From CBDAUN01 sp965214615 (GTDB lineage: Bacteria; Pseudomonadota; Gammaproteobacteria; Arenicellales; JAJDZL01), in the NCBI GenBank assembly GCA_965214615.1, contig OZ243952.1:1550001-1614000 (forward strand): DNA of 64,000 bases, in the 5' to 3' direction. A program made the position numbers and the translations under genes. Within the stretch, counting starts at the first letter, position 1. Every line of letters begins with the position of its first letter. Shown one piece after another: positions 25,319-34,621 of this stretch. A model generated the notes under the pieces. The model worked only from the letters and a program-made list of their open reading frames with translations, was not told where the DNA came from and made no database searches.

Positions 25319-26152
25319 ATGCAACCCTCCCCCCTGATTGAAGCCGAACAGGCCATATCCCGGCTCGGCAACGAAGACACGGTATTTGTCGATGCGACAT
25401 GGTATTTGCCCAACGTTTCGAATGACGGGCGCAAGGAATTCGAGCGCAAGCGCATTCCGGGTGCGATTTTCTACGATATCGACGAAGTCGCCGACCCGCG
25501 CAGCGACCTGCCGCACATGTATCCGACCGCGGAGCGGTTTGAGCAGTGTGTCGGGAATATGGGAATTTCTTCAAATTCCCGGCTTATCGTTTATGATCGG
25601 TCGAATTACATTGCATCGGCGCGCGCATGGTGGATGTTCAAGTCATTCGGCCACCCCGATGTGAAGGTTCTGAACGGGTGCCTTAAGGCGTGGGAACGCT
25701 GCAACGGACCGACCGAATCGGGTCCCGGACATGTTTCGCCTTGCGCGTATTCGGCCCGCAGTCCGGACGATTTCGTTGTCGAGTGGAAAGAACTTGCCGA
25801 ATCCTTGAACACCGGCCGGTTCAGCCTGCTTGACGCACGCTCCGAAGGCCGGTTCAGCGGCGCCGATCCCGAACCGCGTCCAGGCCTGAGAGGCGGACAT
25901 ATCCCCGGCAGCCTGAATTTGTACTACGGCGATGTCATCAACAGCGACGGCACGATCAGGTCTGCATCCGAAATCGCGTCTGCACTGGATGCATTGAAAG
26001 TGTCCGAGGATCGTGGGATTGTGACTACTTGCGGTTCGGGAGTCACGGCAGCAATATTGCTGCTGGCGATCTGTCAGACGCGCCGCGGCGGATTGCGGCT
26101 GTATGACGGATCGTGGACCGAATGGGCATCGAATCCTGACAGTCCGCAGTGA
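25319..26152 (+). CDS. sseA: 3-mercaptopyruvate sulfurtransferase
   Basis: A 277-residue tandem rhodanese. The inactive N-terminal rhodanese domain (about 1-140) includes the paired RIPGAIFYDIDEVADP segment; the active C-terminal domain has the loop CGSGVTA with C238, the persulfide-carrying residue. The CGSGVTA loop marks 3-mercaptopyruvate rather than thiosulfate as the preferred donor. A second HIPGSLNLYYGDV motif precedes it. It is followed at 30 bp by queA and may be co-transcribed, though a functional link is not obvious. Confidence 0.92.
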   Translation: MQPSPLIEAEQAISRLGNEDTVFVDATWYLPNVSNDGRKEFERKRIPGAIFYDIDEVADPRSDLPHMYPTAERFEQCVGNMGISSNSRLIVYDRSNYIASARAWWMFKSFGHPDVKVLNGCLKAWERCNGPTESGPGHVSPCAYSARSPDDFVVEWKELAESLNTGRFSLLDARSEGRFSGADPEPRPGLRGGHIPGSLNLYYGDVINSDGTIRSASEIASALDALKVSEDRGIVTTCGSGVTAAILLLAICQTRRGGLRLYDGSWTEWASNPDSPQ

Positions 26153-26182
26153 TCTTGTCGACTGCTTTCGGAAATTCAGCTT

Positions 26183-27217
26183 TTGCCGGGTCTCGCTCAG
26201 TTTGACTTTGATCTGCCGCAAGGGCAGATTGCGCTGTATCCGGCAGCCGAGCGAACCGGCAGCCGCCTTTTGGCGCTTGACGAAACCGGTGCGACCGAGG
26301 AGTTGAAGTTTGCCCGGATCGCTAGGCTGCTGCGCCCCGGAGATCTGCTGGTATGCAACGACAGCAAAGTCATTCCTGCAAGGCTGATCGGTGCAAAGCC
26401 CACTGGCGGGCGGGTAGAGATTCTGGTTGAACGGATTGTCGGATCAACCCGGATGCTGGCCCAGATGCGTGCGCGCAAATCCTTGCGAATCGGCGACAGG
26501 GTTGTCATCGCCGATCAGGTCGAACTGGTTGTTGCCGGAAGGGATGGCGAGTTCTTCCTGGTTGATGTCGAATGTAGCATTTCAGCCGATTCGCTCATTG
26601 CAAGATATGGCGCAGTGCCGCTTCCGCCCTACATCGACCGCCCCGCCGAAGCACTCGATACGCAGCGCTACCAGAACGTCTATGCCAGGCATGACGGTTC
26701 AGTCGCGGCTCCGACTGCCGGACTTCACTTTTCCAACGAGCTTATGACGCAGCTTGAAATCGCCGGGATCGAATTCGAATACCTGACGCTGCATGTCGGC
26801 GCAGGCACATTCGCTCCGATCCGGGACGGCCAGGTCGACGGACATCGGCTGCATCGGGAGCGGTGCGCGATCAGCGAATCCGCTTGCGAGCGCATCAACG
26901 AGGCAAAGCGCGCTGGGCGCAGAGTCATTGCCGTCGGCACAACCTCTGTGAGAACTTTGGAAACTGCGGCGGTCGCAGGGATGCTGAAGCCTTACAGTGC
27001 AGAGACACAGCTTTTCATCAAGCCGGGGTTCGAGTTTCAGATCGCCGACGCGATAATCACGAATTTTCATTTGCCGCGATCGACTCTGCTGATGCTGGTT
27101 TGCGCGTTTGCCGGCACTGCCCGGGTGTTGAAGGCATACCGGTATGCGGTAGGGAGCGGTTTTCGCTTCTACAGCTACGGCGATGCCATGTTTGCGGTAC
27201 GCCAGCCGCATGATTGA
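26183..27217 (+). CDS. queA: S-adenosylmethionine:tRNA ribosyltransferase-isomerase
   Basis: QueA transfers the ribosyl part of SAM to preQ1-modified tRNA in queuosine synthesis. The start used is TTG with GGAAA 7-8 bases upstream; this gives the expected beginning, FDFDLPQGQIALYPAAER, and 344 residues. Family motifs include LLVCNDSKVIPARLIG, PLPPYIDR, VAAPTAGLHFS, LHVGAGTFAPIR and ITNFHLPRSTLLMLV. No other queuosine gene is nearby. The rare TTG start may limit its translation. Confidence 0.94.
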   Translation: MPGLAQFDFDLPQGQIALYPAAERTGSRLLALDETGATEELKFARIARLLRPGDLLVCNDSKVIPARLIGAKPTGGRVEILVERIVGSTRMLAQMRARKSLRIGDRVVIADQVELVVAGRDGEFFLVDVECSISADSLIARYGAVPLPPYIDRPAEALDTQRYQNVYARHDGSVAAPTAGLHFSNELMTQLEIAGIEFEYLTLHVGAGTFAPIRDGQVDGHRLHRERCAISESACERINEAKRAGRRVIAVGTTSVRTLETAAVAGMLKPYSAETQLFIKPGFEFQIADAIITNFHLPRSTLLMLVCAFAGTARVLKAYRYAVGSGFRFYSYGDAMFAVRQPHD

Positions 27218-27235
27218 TTGCAGGAGGAACGAGAC

Positions 27236-27676
27236 ATGACTGCATTGGAAGATTCCGGCAACGGATTGGAATGCGTATTTTGCAAAATCGTTGCAGGCGA
27301 GCTGCCGTGCTTCGAAATCTGTCAGGACCGGCACACCCTGGCCTTCATGGACATCAATCCGGCTTCCCAAGGGCACGTTCTTGTGATACCGAAGGCGCAT
27401 TACGCGAATTTGTACGAGATGCCGGATTCGGAGCTTGGCCATGTCATGGCGACGCTGCGAAAGGTTGCTGGCGCGGTCAACAGGTACACCAGACCGCATG
27501 GAGTGAGCATTGTTCAGGCGAATGGACCCGGAGCCGCTCAATCGGTGATGCACTATCACTGCCATATTGTGCCGCGCTGGAAGGGGGACGAAATGAAGAT
27601 CAACTGGGGCCTTGTCCCCGGCGACATGGACCGGATCGGCGCAGTAGCAGCAAAGATCCGCGAAGCGCTGGAATGA
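27236..27676 (+). CDS. HIT family (histidine triad) protein
   Basis: A 146-residue HIT-fold nucleotide hydrolase or transferase. The ATG at 27236 is preferred because AGGAGG stands 8 bases before it. The N-terminal CVFCKIVAGELPC with two cysteines, MDINPASQGHVLVIPKAHY, and the histidine triad HYHCHIVPR are clear. It resembles the Hint-like branch that hydrolyses AMP-lysine or similar phosphoramidates. It follows queA by 18 bp and probably shares its transcript. Confidence 0.9.
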   Translation: MTALEDSGNGLECVFCKIVAGELPCFEICQDRHTLAFMDINPASQGHVLVIPKAHYANLYEMPDSELGHVMATLRKVAGAVNRYTRPHGVSIVQANGPGAAQSVMHYHCHIVPRWKGDEMKINWGLVPGDMDRIGAVAAKIREALE

Positions 27677-27970
27677 CTCAGGCGCCGGATCCGTGTGAAC
27701 CCGAGTGCCGGGCGGATGTAGGCCAGGCCGGAGCCGCAGCTTTTTGCGCGCACCTTGGCGGCGGCAATTGAATATGGGTGGGGAAGCTGCAAGACGCCGC
27801 CAGACGCTGCCGAAATTTCAGTGTGCCGCCGGCGGCGCGGCGATGCAATTATGAAAAAAATAAATTGAAATTATGTATAACTACCGTTTCGAGTAGCTGA
27901 ACTCCCCTTAAATCAATAAGAAATACAACACGCAAACAATGTTCTGATACCGACTGGGTGAGCGATCATC
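27677..27970. other. 294-bp gap before the Liv/CoA-ligase cluster
   Basis: The second half (about 27850-27960) is AT-rich and contains TATAAC near 27880 but no partner -35 at normal spacing. It should hold the promoter of the cluster starting at 27971. No gene is seen here. Confidence 0.35.
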
Positions 27971-29914
27971 ATGGACTCTGGCCTCAATACTCTGCCGAAA
28001 ATCTTATTCGACCGCGCCAAGCGAAGCTCTGACTTGCCTGCAATTCGCGAGAAGGATCTTGGAATTTGGCAAACTTGGACCTGGGCCGATGTCGCTCAGG
28101 AAGTGCGTGCGTTGGCGTGCGGTCTGGCCGCGAAAGGGTTTCGCAGAGGCGACAAGATTGCGATTGTCGGCGACAACCGTCCGCGCCTTTACTGGGGCAT
28201 GGCGGCGGCGCAGAGCCTTGGCGGCGTTCCGGTGCCGCTGTATCAAGACTCGGTCGCCGAGGAAATGGAATATGTAATCAACCATGCGGATGTGCGCTTC
28301 GCGTTGGTTGAAGATCAGGAGCAAGTGGACAAGATGCTCGAAATCTCGCCGAATTGCCCGGAGCTTCAGGAAATCTTCTACGACGATTCGCGAGGCATGC
28401 GCCACTACCGCCATCAGAATCTGCAGGACTACGACACGCTGGTCGGTTCCGGACGAAAATTCGATTCTGAGAACCCGGGTCACTTCGACTCGGAGCTGAG
28501 TCAGGGCAGCGACAGCGACATCGCGATTATTCTGTATACCTCGGGAACGACCGGATTTCCGAAGGGAGTCATGCTTAGCCACAGCAACATTCTGATTACG
28601 GTCGACAACTCGATTAAATTTGACTCGCTGACCGAAAAGGAGGAATGCCTTGCCTATCTTCCCATGGCGTGGGTTGGCGATCATTTCTTTTCCTATGCCC
28701 AGTCCTACGTCGCAGGCTTTTGCGTCAGCTGTCCTGAAAGCAGCGACACGGTGATGCATGACATGCGCGAAATCGGTCCGACCTATTTCTTCAGTCCGCC
28801 GAGAATTTTCGAATCGGTGCTGACCAGCGTCATGGTGCGCATGGAAGACTCCAGCTGGATCAAGCGCAAGATGTTCGACTACTTCATGGGAGTCGCAAAG
28901 CGCTGCGGGGTCGATATTCTGGAAGGCAGGAGTGTCGGCGCGTTGGACCGGCTAGTTTATGCGATTGGAAAAATACTCGTCTACGGACCGTTGAAGAACA
29001 CGATGGGATTCAGCAGGATTCGACTGGCTTACACCGCCGGAGAAGCCATAGGTCCGGAGATTTTCGAATTCTTCCGTTCATTGGGGATCAACATCAAGCA
29101 ACTGTACGGCCAGACTGAGGCATCGGTCTATATTTCGCTCCAGCCGGACAATGAAGTCCGAGCCGATACGGTCGGCCGCCCGTTCCCGGGCGTGGAACTG
29201 GAAATCACCGACCGCGGCGAAGTGGTCTATCGCAGTCCCGGGGTTTTTCAAGCCTACTACAAGAATCCTGAAGCAACGGCAGAAACGCGGACCGACGACG
29301 GCTGGGTGTATACCGGCGACGCGGGATACTTCGATGACGAAGGCCATTTAAAAATCATCGACCGCGTCAAGGATGTCGGAAAATTGAATGGAGGTACGCT
29401 GTTTGCGCCCAAGTATATCGAGTGCAAGCTGAAGTTCTTTCCGCAGATACGCGAAGTTGTCGCGCTCGGAGATCAGAAGGATTTTGTTTCGGCGATGGTG
29501 AACATTGATCTGGAAGCGGTAAGCAACTGGGCGGAACGCAACAATGTGCCCTACGCCAGCTATCAGGAACTCGCAGCGGATGCCCGGGTTTACGGAATGA
29601 TCAAGGAGTGCATCGAAAAGACCAACGCCGACCTTGCGGGCGACTCGACAATGGCGGGCGCCCAGATTCAGCGGTTTCTGATATTGCACAAGGAACTGGA
29701 CCCTGACGACGGCGAACTGACCCGTACCCGGAAAGTTCGCCGCAGAATTATTGCAGAACGCTATGCGAGCCTGATCGATGCGGTCTACGAGGGCGCTTCG
29801 ACCGGGCATATTGAGAATGTCGTCACATTCGAAGACGGGCGCAAAGGCGAGATGGTGGCGGACTTGGAAATCATGAATGTTGCGACCTATGACGCGATAA
29901 AGATGGCAAGCTAG
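27971..29914 (+). CDS. Long-chain acyl-CoA synthetase-like AMP-forming ligase
   Basis: A 647-residue member of the ANL superfamily that activates a carboxylic acid through an acyl-adenylate and then CoA. The P-loop motif is YTSGTTGFPKGVMLSH (about residue 190); later come the YGQTEAS core, GWVYTGDAGYFDDEGHLKIIDR, and the C-terminal KDVGKLNGGTLFAPKYIE region. The insertion pattern and length resemble FAA/ACSL-type fatty acid ligases more than FadD. It is the first gene of a tight run with the Liv-type ABC transporter genes, so it probably activates the acid that the transporter brings in. Substrate unknown; a long-chain, phenylalkanoic or dicarboxylic acid are all possible. Confidence 0.85.
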   Translation: MDSGLNTLPKILFDRAKRSSDLPAIREKDLGIWQTWTWADVAQEVRALACGLAAKGFRRGDKIAIVGDNRPRLYWGMAAAQSLGGVPVPLYQDSVAEEMEYVINHADVRFALVEDQEQVDKMLEISPNCPELQEIFYDDSRGMRHYRHQNLQDYDTLVGSGRKFDSENPGHFDSELSQGSDSDIAIILYTSGTTGFPKGVMLSHSNILITVDNSIKFDSLTEKEECLAYLPMAWVGDHFFSYAQSYVAGFCVSCPESSDTVMHDMREIGPTYFFSPPRIFESVLTSVMVRMEDSSWIKRKMFDYFMGVAKRCGVDILEGRSVGALDRLVYAIGKILVYGPLKNTMGFSRIRLAYTAGEAIGPEIFEFFRSLGINIKQLYGQTEASVYISLQPDNEVRADTVGRPFPGVELEITDRGEVVYRSPGVFQAYYKNPEATAETRTDDGWVYTGDAGYFDDEGHLKIIDRVKDVGKLNGGTLFAPKYIECKLKFFPQIREVVALGDQKDFVSAMVNIDLEAVSNWAERNNVPYASYQELAADARVYGMIKECIEKTNADLAGDSTMAGAQIQRFLILHKELDPDDGELTRTRKVRRRIIAERYASLIDAVYEGASTGHIENVVTFEDGRKGEMVADLEIMNVATYDAIKMAS

Positions 29915-29926
29915 GCAGGATCCGAC

Positions 29927-30739
29927 ATGGCCGAACCCAATACAGCGCAGCAAACGAGTCAAGTCGAACGAAGTTTTTCGGAAGTCGTTCTCGAAGTTGA
30001 CGGAATCAGCGTCAATTTCGGCGGTGTCAAGGCATTGCAGGATGTCAGCTTTTCGACCTACAGGGGCGAGATATTCTCCATCATCGGCCCCAACGGAGCC
30101 GGCAAGACATCGATGCTGAATGTCATCAGCGGATTCTACAAGTGCAGCGCGGGAAAAATCAGATTTGATGGCAATGACAGGACCTCCGCATCTCCTGCGG
30201 ATGTCGCGCGGATGGGATTCGCCCGCACTTTTCAGAACATTGCGCTATTTAAGGGCATGACCACCCTGGACAACATAATGACCGGCCGCCTGGTCAAGGT
30301 AAAGAATAATCTCATCAAGGAGGCGTTCTACTATCCGGCCAGAAGCGAGGAGATGAAGCAGCGCGAATATGTCGAGGAGATCATTGATTTTCTTGAAATT
30401 CAAAGTATTCGAAAGACTCCGGTCGGGCGGCTTCCCTATGGCCTGCAGAAAAGAGTGGAGCTAGGGCGAGCGCTCGCCATGGAGCCGTCAATATTGCTGC
30501 TGGACGAGCCCATGGCCGGCATGAATCTGGAAGAAAAGGAAGACATGGCCCGGTTTGTCATCGATGTGAATGACGAATTCGGCACGACTGTGGTTTTGAT
30601 TGAGCATGATATGGGCGTTGTGATGGATATTTCCGATCATGTCGTTGTGCTCGATCACGGGGTAAGAATCGCTTACGGCGTTCCGGACGAAGTGCGTACC
30701 AATCGCGATGTCATACGCGCATATCTTGGTGACCAGTGA
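29927..30739 (+). CDS. livG: Branched-chain amino acid-type ABC transporter, ATPase LivG
   Basis: A 270-residue ABC ATPase of the LivG class. Walker A is GPNGAGKTS (about residue 54), the signature is the LivG-type LPYGLQKRVELGRALA, and Walker B is ILLLDEPMAGMN. The conserved ARTFQNIALF follows the Q-loop. It pairs with LivF (34622) to power the LivH-LivM channel. The ORF starts 12 bp after the ligase stop and the permease starts 3 bp after its own stop. Confidence 0.92.
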   Translation: MAEPNTAQQTSQVERSFSEVVLEVDGISVNFGGVKALQDVSFSTYRGEIFSIIGPNGAGKTSMLNVISGFYKCSAGKIRFDGNDRTSASPADVARMGFARTFQNIALFKGMTTLDNIMTGRLVKVKNNLIKEAFYYPARSEEMKQREYVEEIIDFLEIQSIRKTPVGRLPYGLQKRVELGRALAMEPSILLLDEPMAGMNLEEKEDMARFVIDVNDEFGTTVVLIEHDMGVVMDISDHVVVLDHGVRIAYGVPDEVRTNRDVIRAYLGDQ

Positions 30740-30742
30740 GGA

Positions 30743-31969
30743 GTGGCTGACGTGGATCTGACTTATTTTCTGTTTTTTATCGAGGTGCTGGTCGGCGGCC
30801 TGCTCACCGGCATCATGTACTCCCTGGTTGCGCTCGGACTGGTTCTCATTTTCAAGGCATCATCGATCTTCAATTTCGCGCAAGGGGCGCTGGTGCTGTT
30901 TGGAGCACTGACCTTTGTTCTGCTGACCGAGGTGTCGGGAGAATTCTGGTCCTGGACCGCGTGGCTTGCAATTTTTCTTGCCGCCGCTGCAGGTGTGATA
31001 TTCCTGATTACCCGCGGGGGCACTGTGACGTCCGTGAAGCTGCTACCGGAAAAGCATCTGGGCAGGCTGCCCATCTATATTGGGGCGGTGACGATGGTTG
31101 TGCTTGCCACGTTCGCCGACGGCACGCACAACATGTGGCGGGGCATCTTCGTGACCTTGCTGATTTTTCTCGTATTGACAACCGGTGTGCGCAACCCGAA
31201 GTGGGCCATTGGCGTCTTGCTCGGGCTCGCTGTACTGAGCTTGTTCGGCGATGGCGTCGTAGCGTGGAGAGCTTTTGCGGTGACCTTGGCGGTGGTGATT
31301 GCAATGGCGATTGCGATCGAGCGGATTGTACTGCGCCCGATGGTGAATCAGGAGCCGATTATTCTTTTCATGGCGACGATCGGGCTGAACTTCGTCATCG
31401 AAGGCGTGGCGCAGGGTGTCTGGGACGCCGATGTGCATGCGCTGGATATCGGCATTCCTGACGTGCCGTTTAATTTCTACGGCGTCTACATCAGCCAGTT
31501 TGACATTGTGGCCGGTCTGATTGCCGCGGCGCTTGTGACTGCGCTGGCAATATTCTTTCAAAAGACCCGTGTCGGGCGCGCGCTTCGCGCAGTAGCCGAC
31601 GATCACCAGGCAGCCTTGAGCGTAGGCATTCCACTGAAGAATATCTGGGCTGTCGTGTGGGCGGCATCGGGCATCGTTGCTTTTTTCGCCGGTCTGATGT
31701 GGGGGTCCAAGCTCGGGGTGCAGTTCAGCATATCGCTGCTGGCATTCAAGGCGCTGCCGGTCATTATTATCGGAGGGTTCACCTCGATTCCGGGCGCGAT
31801 AATCGGAGGACTGATTGTCGGAGCGACTGAAAAGCTGTTCGAAGTGTTTGTCGGAATCCGCTATTTCGGCGGCGGGACTGAGAACTGGACGCCGTACATG
31901 CTGGGAATGTTCTTCCTGATGTTTCGGCCTCAGGGGCTGTTTGGCGAAAAGATCATTGAACGCGTGTAG
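30743..31969 (+). CDS. livH: Branched-chain amino acid-type ABC transporter permease LivH, enlarged
   Basis: A permease of the LivH class starting at GTG (30743), 3 bp after livG. The N-terminal GLLTGIMYSLVALGLVLIFKASSIFNFAQGALVLFGA and the C-terminal RALRAVADDHQAALSVGIPLKNIWAVVWAASGI are diagnostic. At 408 residues it is about 110 longer than the usual 290-300. The extra part, about residues 85-190, is hydrophobic and seems to add two to four membrane segments between the first helices and the conserved ERIVLRPMVNQEPI. The insertion may be shared by relatives in similar CoA-ligase clusters. Confidence 0.88.
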   Translation: MADVDLTYFLFFIEVLVGGLLTGIMYSLVALGLVLIFKASSIFNFAQGALVLFGALTFVLLTEVSGEFWSWTAWLAIFLAAAAGVIFLITRGGTVTSVKLLPEKHLGRLPIYIGAVTMVVLATFADGTHNMWRGIFVTLLIFLVLTTGVRNPKWAIGVLLGLAVLSLFGDGVVAWRAFAVTLAVVIAMAIAIERIVLRPMVNQEPIILFMATIGLNFVIEGVAQGVWDADVHALDIGIPDVPFNFYGVYISQFDIVAGLIAAALVTALAIFFQKTRVGRALRAVADDHQAALSVGIPLKNIWAVVWAASGIVAFFAGLMWGSKLGVQFSISLLAFKALPVIIIGGFTSIPGAIIGGLIVGATEKLFEVFVGIRYFGGGTENWTPYMLGMFFLMFRPQGLFGEKIIERV

Positions 31970-31996
31970 CTGGGCTAGATCGGAGTATTAAAAGGC

Positions 31997-33124
31997 ATGT
32001 TTTATCGTGAAGTAGGGCAGTACAAGACAACCTACGGCGCCGATCAGGCGATATTCCCGATTTCGAATGACCGGATCGGCGTCACATTGTTGCTCATTAT
32101 TGCGTTCGTTGTACCTCCGATGACAGGAAGCCACTACCTGCTCGGACCGATTATGACCCAGTTTCTGGTTTTCGGACTGGCGGCGCTCGGCCTGAATCTG
32201 CTTACGGGCTATGCCGGACAGGTTTCCCTCGGCACCGGGGGCTTTATGGCGGTCGGCGCATTCGGCTGCTACAACCTGGTTTTGCGGGTTCCGGAAATTC
32301 CCCTGGTGGTGGATTTCATACTGGCCGGACTGATGGCGGCCGCGGTCGGCGTTTTGTTCGGCATTCCGTCTTTGAGGATCAAGGGTTTTTATCTTGCCGT
32401 TGCAACGCTGGCATCGCAGTTCTTCCTGCTTTGGATTTTCGATCATGTCGGGTGGTTTACCAACTATGATCCGGCCGGAGTCGCCTCGGCGCCGACGGCG
32501 ACCTTGTTCGGCAAACTGGCCGAACCGGGCGGCATGTTTGATTTTCTGGCTCCGATCAATGTGATTGTGTCAGGCCCCAATGCGACGCCGGAGGTGAAAT
32601 ACCTGGTCACCCTTTCGGTTGTCGTGGTTCTGGCGTTGCTTGCCAAGAACATAGTTCGCGGCATGACGGGCCGGGCCTGGATGGCGATTCGGGATTTCGA
32701 CATTGCCGCAGAAATCATCGGCATCCGTCCGCTTCGCACCAAGCTTCTGGCTTTTGCGATCAGTTCGTTCTACTGCGGCGTCGCCGGAGCCCTGTATGTA
32801 TTCACCTATGTCGGCAACGCGGATACCGAGGCATTCGATCTGATCCGTTCATTCAACATTCTGTTCATGATCATCATCGGCGGGCTTGGCACGATCATGG
32901 GCGCGTTCCTTGGAGCGGCATTTATCGCGCTGCTGCCGGTGGTATTGAATATTCTGGCGAACCATCTGGGCGAGGGCACCTTGTCCGGGTCCGCACTGGC
33001 GAATCTGGAATTGATTGTGTACGGCGGCACTATTATTTTCTTTCTGGCTGTCGAACCGCTCGGTTTTGCCCGGCTGTGGCAAATTCTCAAGGAGAAACTG
33101 CGGCAATGGCCTTTTCCGTACTGA
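31997..33124 (+). CDS. livM: Branched-chain amino acid-type ABC transporter permease LivM
   Basis: A 375-residue permease of the LivM class. Family features are GLAALGLNLLTGYAGQVSLGTGGFMAVGAF and, in the loop that meets the ATPase, RAWMAIRDFDIAAEIIGIRPLRTKLLAFAISSFYCGVAGAL split over helices. It carries about nine to ten hydrophobic segments and forms the channel with LivH. It lies 27 bp downstream of livH. A gap of 125 bp follows before the binding protein. Confidence 0.92.
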   Translation: MFYREVGQYKTTYGADQAIFPISNDRIGVTLLLIIAFVVPPMTGSHYLLGPIMTQFLVFGLAALGLNLLTGYAGQVSLGTGGFMAVGAFGCYNLVLRVPEIPLVVDFILAGLMAAAVGVLFGIPSLRIKGFYLAVATLASQFFLLWIFDHVGWFTNYDPAGVASAPTATLFGKLAEPGGMFDFLAPINVIVSGPNATPEVKYLVTLSVVVVLALLAKNIVRGMTGRAWMAIRDFDIAAEIIGIRPLRTKLLAFAISSFYCGVAGALYVFTYVGNADTEAFDLIRSFNILFMIIIGGLGTIMGAFLGAAFIALLPVVLNILANHLGEGTLSGSALANLELIVYGGTIIFFLAVEPLGFARLWQILKEKLRQWPFPY

Positions 33125-33249
33125 CGTATGCGTTCAATTCCGGATCAATGCCCGGTTGCGCGGCGAATGGCGCCCTGCCGCCTTGTGTTAACATTGCAGG
33201 ATAAAGGCAATTTACTGGTTATACATTTGAAATAAAGTGAGGTATTAGC

Positions 33250-34590
33250 ATGAAAATCAAATCTACCGTACTTGCGCTAACGGCATCAATCATGGCTGTT
33301 CTGCCATTTTCGGTGACTCAGGCTCAGGATGCTGAACAGTTCTTTCCCGCACTGGTGTATCGGACCGGTCCGTATGCCGCAGGGGGGTCGGGTTTCTTTG
33401 GCGGCTTCTTAGACTACATGGCGTTGATGAATCTGCGTGACGGCGGTGTCAATGGCGTAAAACTTGCCTGGGAAGAGTGCGAAACCGCTTACAACTCCGA
33501 CCGCGGAGTCGAGTGCTACGAACGGCTCAAGAACAAGGGCGAAAAAGGTGCCACGGTTGTGCATCCGCTGAGCACCGGCATCACCTACCGCCTGATCGAG
33601 CGTGCAACCGCTGACAAGGTTCCTCTGATCACAATGGGCTACGGACGTACCGATGCCACCAACGGAAAGGTATTTCCGTGGGTGTTCCCGGTGATCACCA
33701 ACTACTGGAGTCAGAACACAGCGAAAATCAAGTATATCGGGATGCAGGAAGGCGGCATGGATCAGCTGGCCGGCAAGAAAATCGCGAATCTGTATCACGA
33801 CAGCAGCTACGGCAAGGAGACTCGCCCGGTGCTGAATGTTCAGGCTGAAAAATACGGCTTTGAAGTCAAGCACTACCCGATTGCCCATCCGGGACTTGAT
33901 CAGAAGGCTACGTGGCTGGAGGTTGCCCGAATCTACAAGCCTGACTGGGTTATTCTGCGAGGCTGGGGTGTGATGAATCCCACGGCGCTCAAGGAAGCTG
34001 CCCGGGTTGGCTTTCCTGCAGACCGCATCGTCGGTGTCTGGTGGAGCGGTGCGGAAGAGGATGTGATTCCTGCGGGCGACGCCGCGGTTGGCTATGTTGC
34101 TGCCGGCTTCCATCCGTCCGGAAAGAACTTTCCTCTGGCCGGCGAGATTCTTGACGTTGTGCACGGCGCAGGCCAAGGCAATATTTCTCCGCAACGTGTT
34201 GGGACGATTTATTGGAACCGAGGCGTTGTAGCCGGTATTGTGACTGTTGAAGCCATGCGTACGGCGCAGGCGAAGTTTGGCAATCAAGTGCTTTCGGGCG
34301 AGGAGATGCGCTGGGGTTTGGAGAATCTGGACATCACCTCCGAGCGGATCAGTGAAATCGGAGCTGCAGGACTCATGGCCCCGCTGACCGTGACATGCGC
34401 GGACCACGAGGGCGGCGGGCCGGTCAAGTTCAGCCGCTGGGACGGCAACCAATGGGTTGAGGTGACTGACTGGATCGCGACTGACAAGGAGATTGTCGGA
34501 CCGATGATCGAGGAGTCGTCCATGGCGTACGCGAGCGAAAAAGGAATCACTCCGCGTTCCGGAGAGTCTATGGGGTCCGATTGCGGCTAG
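33250..34590 (+). CDS. Periplasmic substrate-binding protein of the Liv-type ABC transporter
   Basis: A 446-residue type I periplasmic binding protein with a signal peptide (MKIKSTVLALTASIMAVLPFSVTQAQ, cleavage near AQA). GTGAGG stands about 9 bases before the ATG. It has the periplasmic-binding-protein fold markers GVNGVKLAWEECETAYNSD, VVHPLSTGITY, GKKIANLYHDSSYGKE and PADRIVGVWWSG. It is longer than LivJ/LivK (about 370) and resembles binding proteins found beside acyl-CoA ligases rather than true leucine binders. The ligand cannot be named. It lies between livM and livF, in line with the other parts of the importer. Confidence 0.88.
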   Translation: MKIKSTVLALTASIMAVLPFSVTQAQDAEQFFPALVYRTGPYAAGGSGFFGGFLDYMALMNLRDGGVNGVKLAWEECETAYNSDRGVECYERLKNKGEKGATVVHPLSTGITYRLIERATADKVPLITMGYGRTDATNGKVFPWVFPVITNYWSQNTAKIKYIGMQEGGMDQLAGKKIANLYHDSSYGKETRPVLNVQAEKYGFEVKHYPIAHPGLDQKATWLEVARIYKPDWVILRGWGVMNPTALKEAARVGFPADRIVGVWWSGAEEDVIPAGDAAVGYVAAGFHPSGKNFPLAGEILDVVHGAGQGNISPQRVGTIYWNRGVVAGIVTVEAMRTAQAKFGNQVLSGEEMRWGLENLDITSERISEIGAAGLMAPLTVTCADHEGGGPVKFSRWDGNQWVEVTDWIATDKEIVGPMIEESSMAYASEKGITPRSGESMGSDCG

Positions 34591-34621
34591 TGTCGCACCT
34601 GACTGCCACGGATCGATTCGC

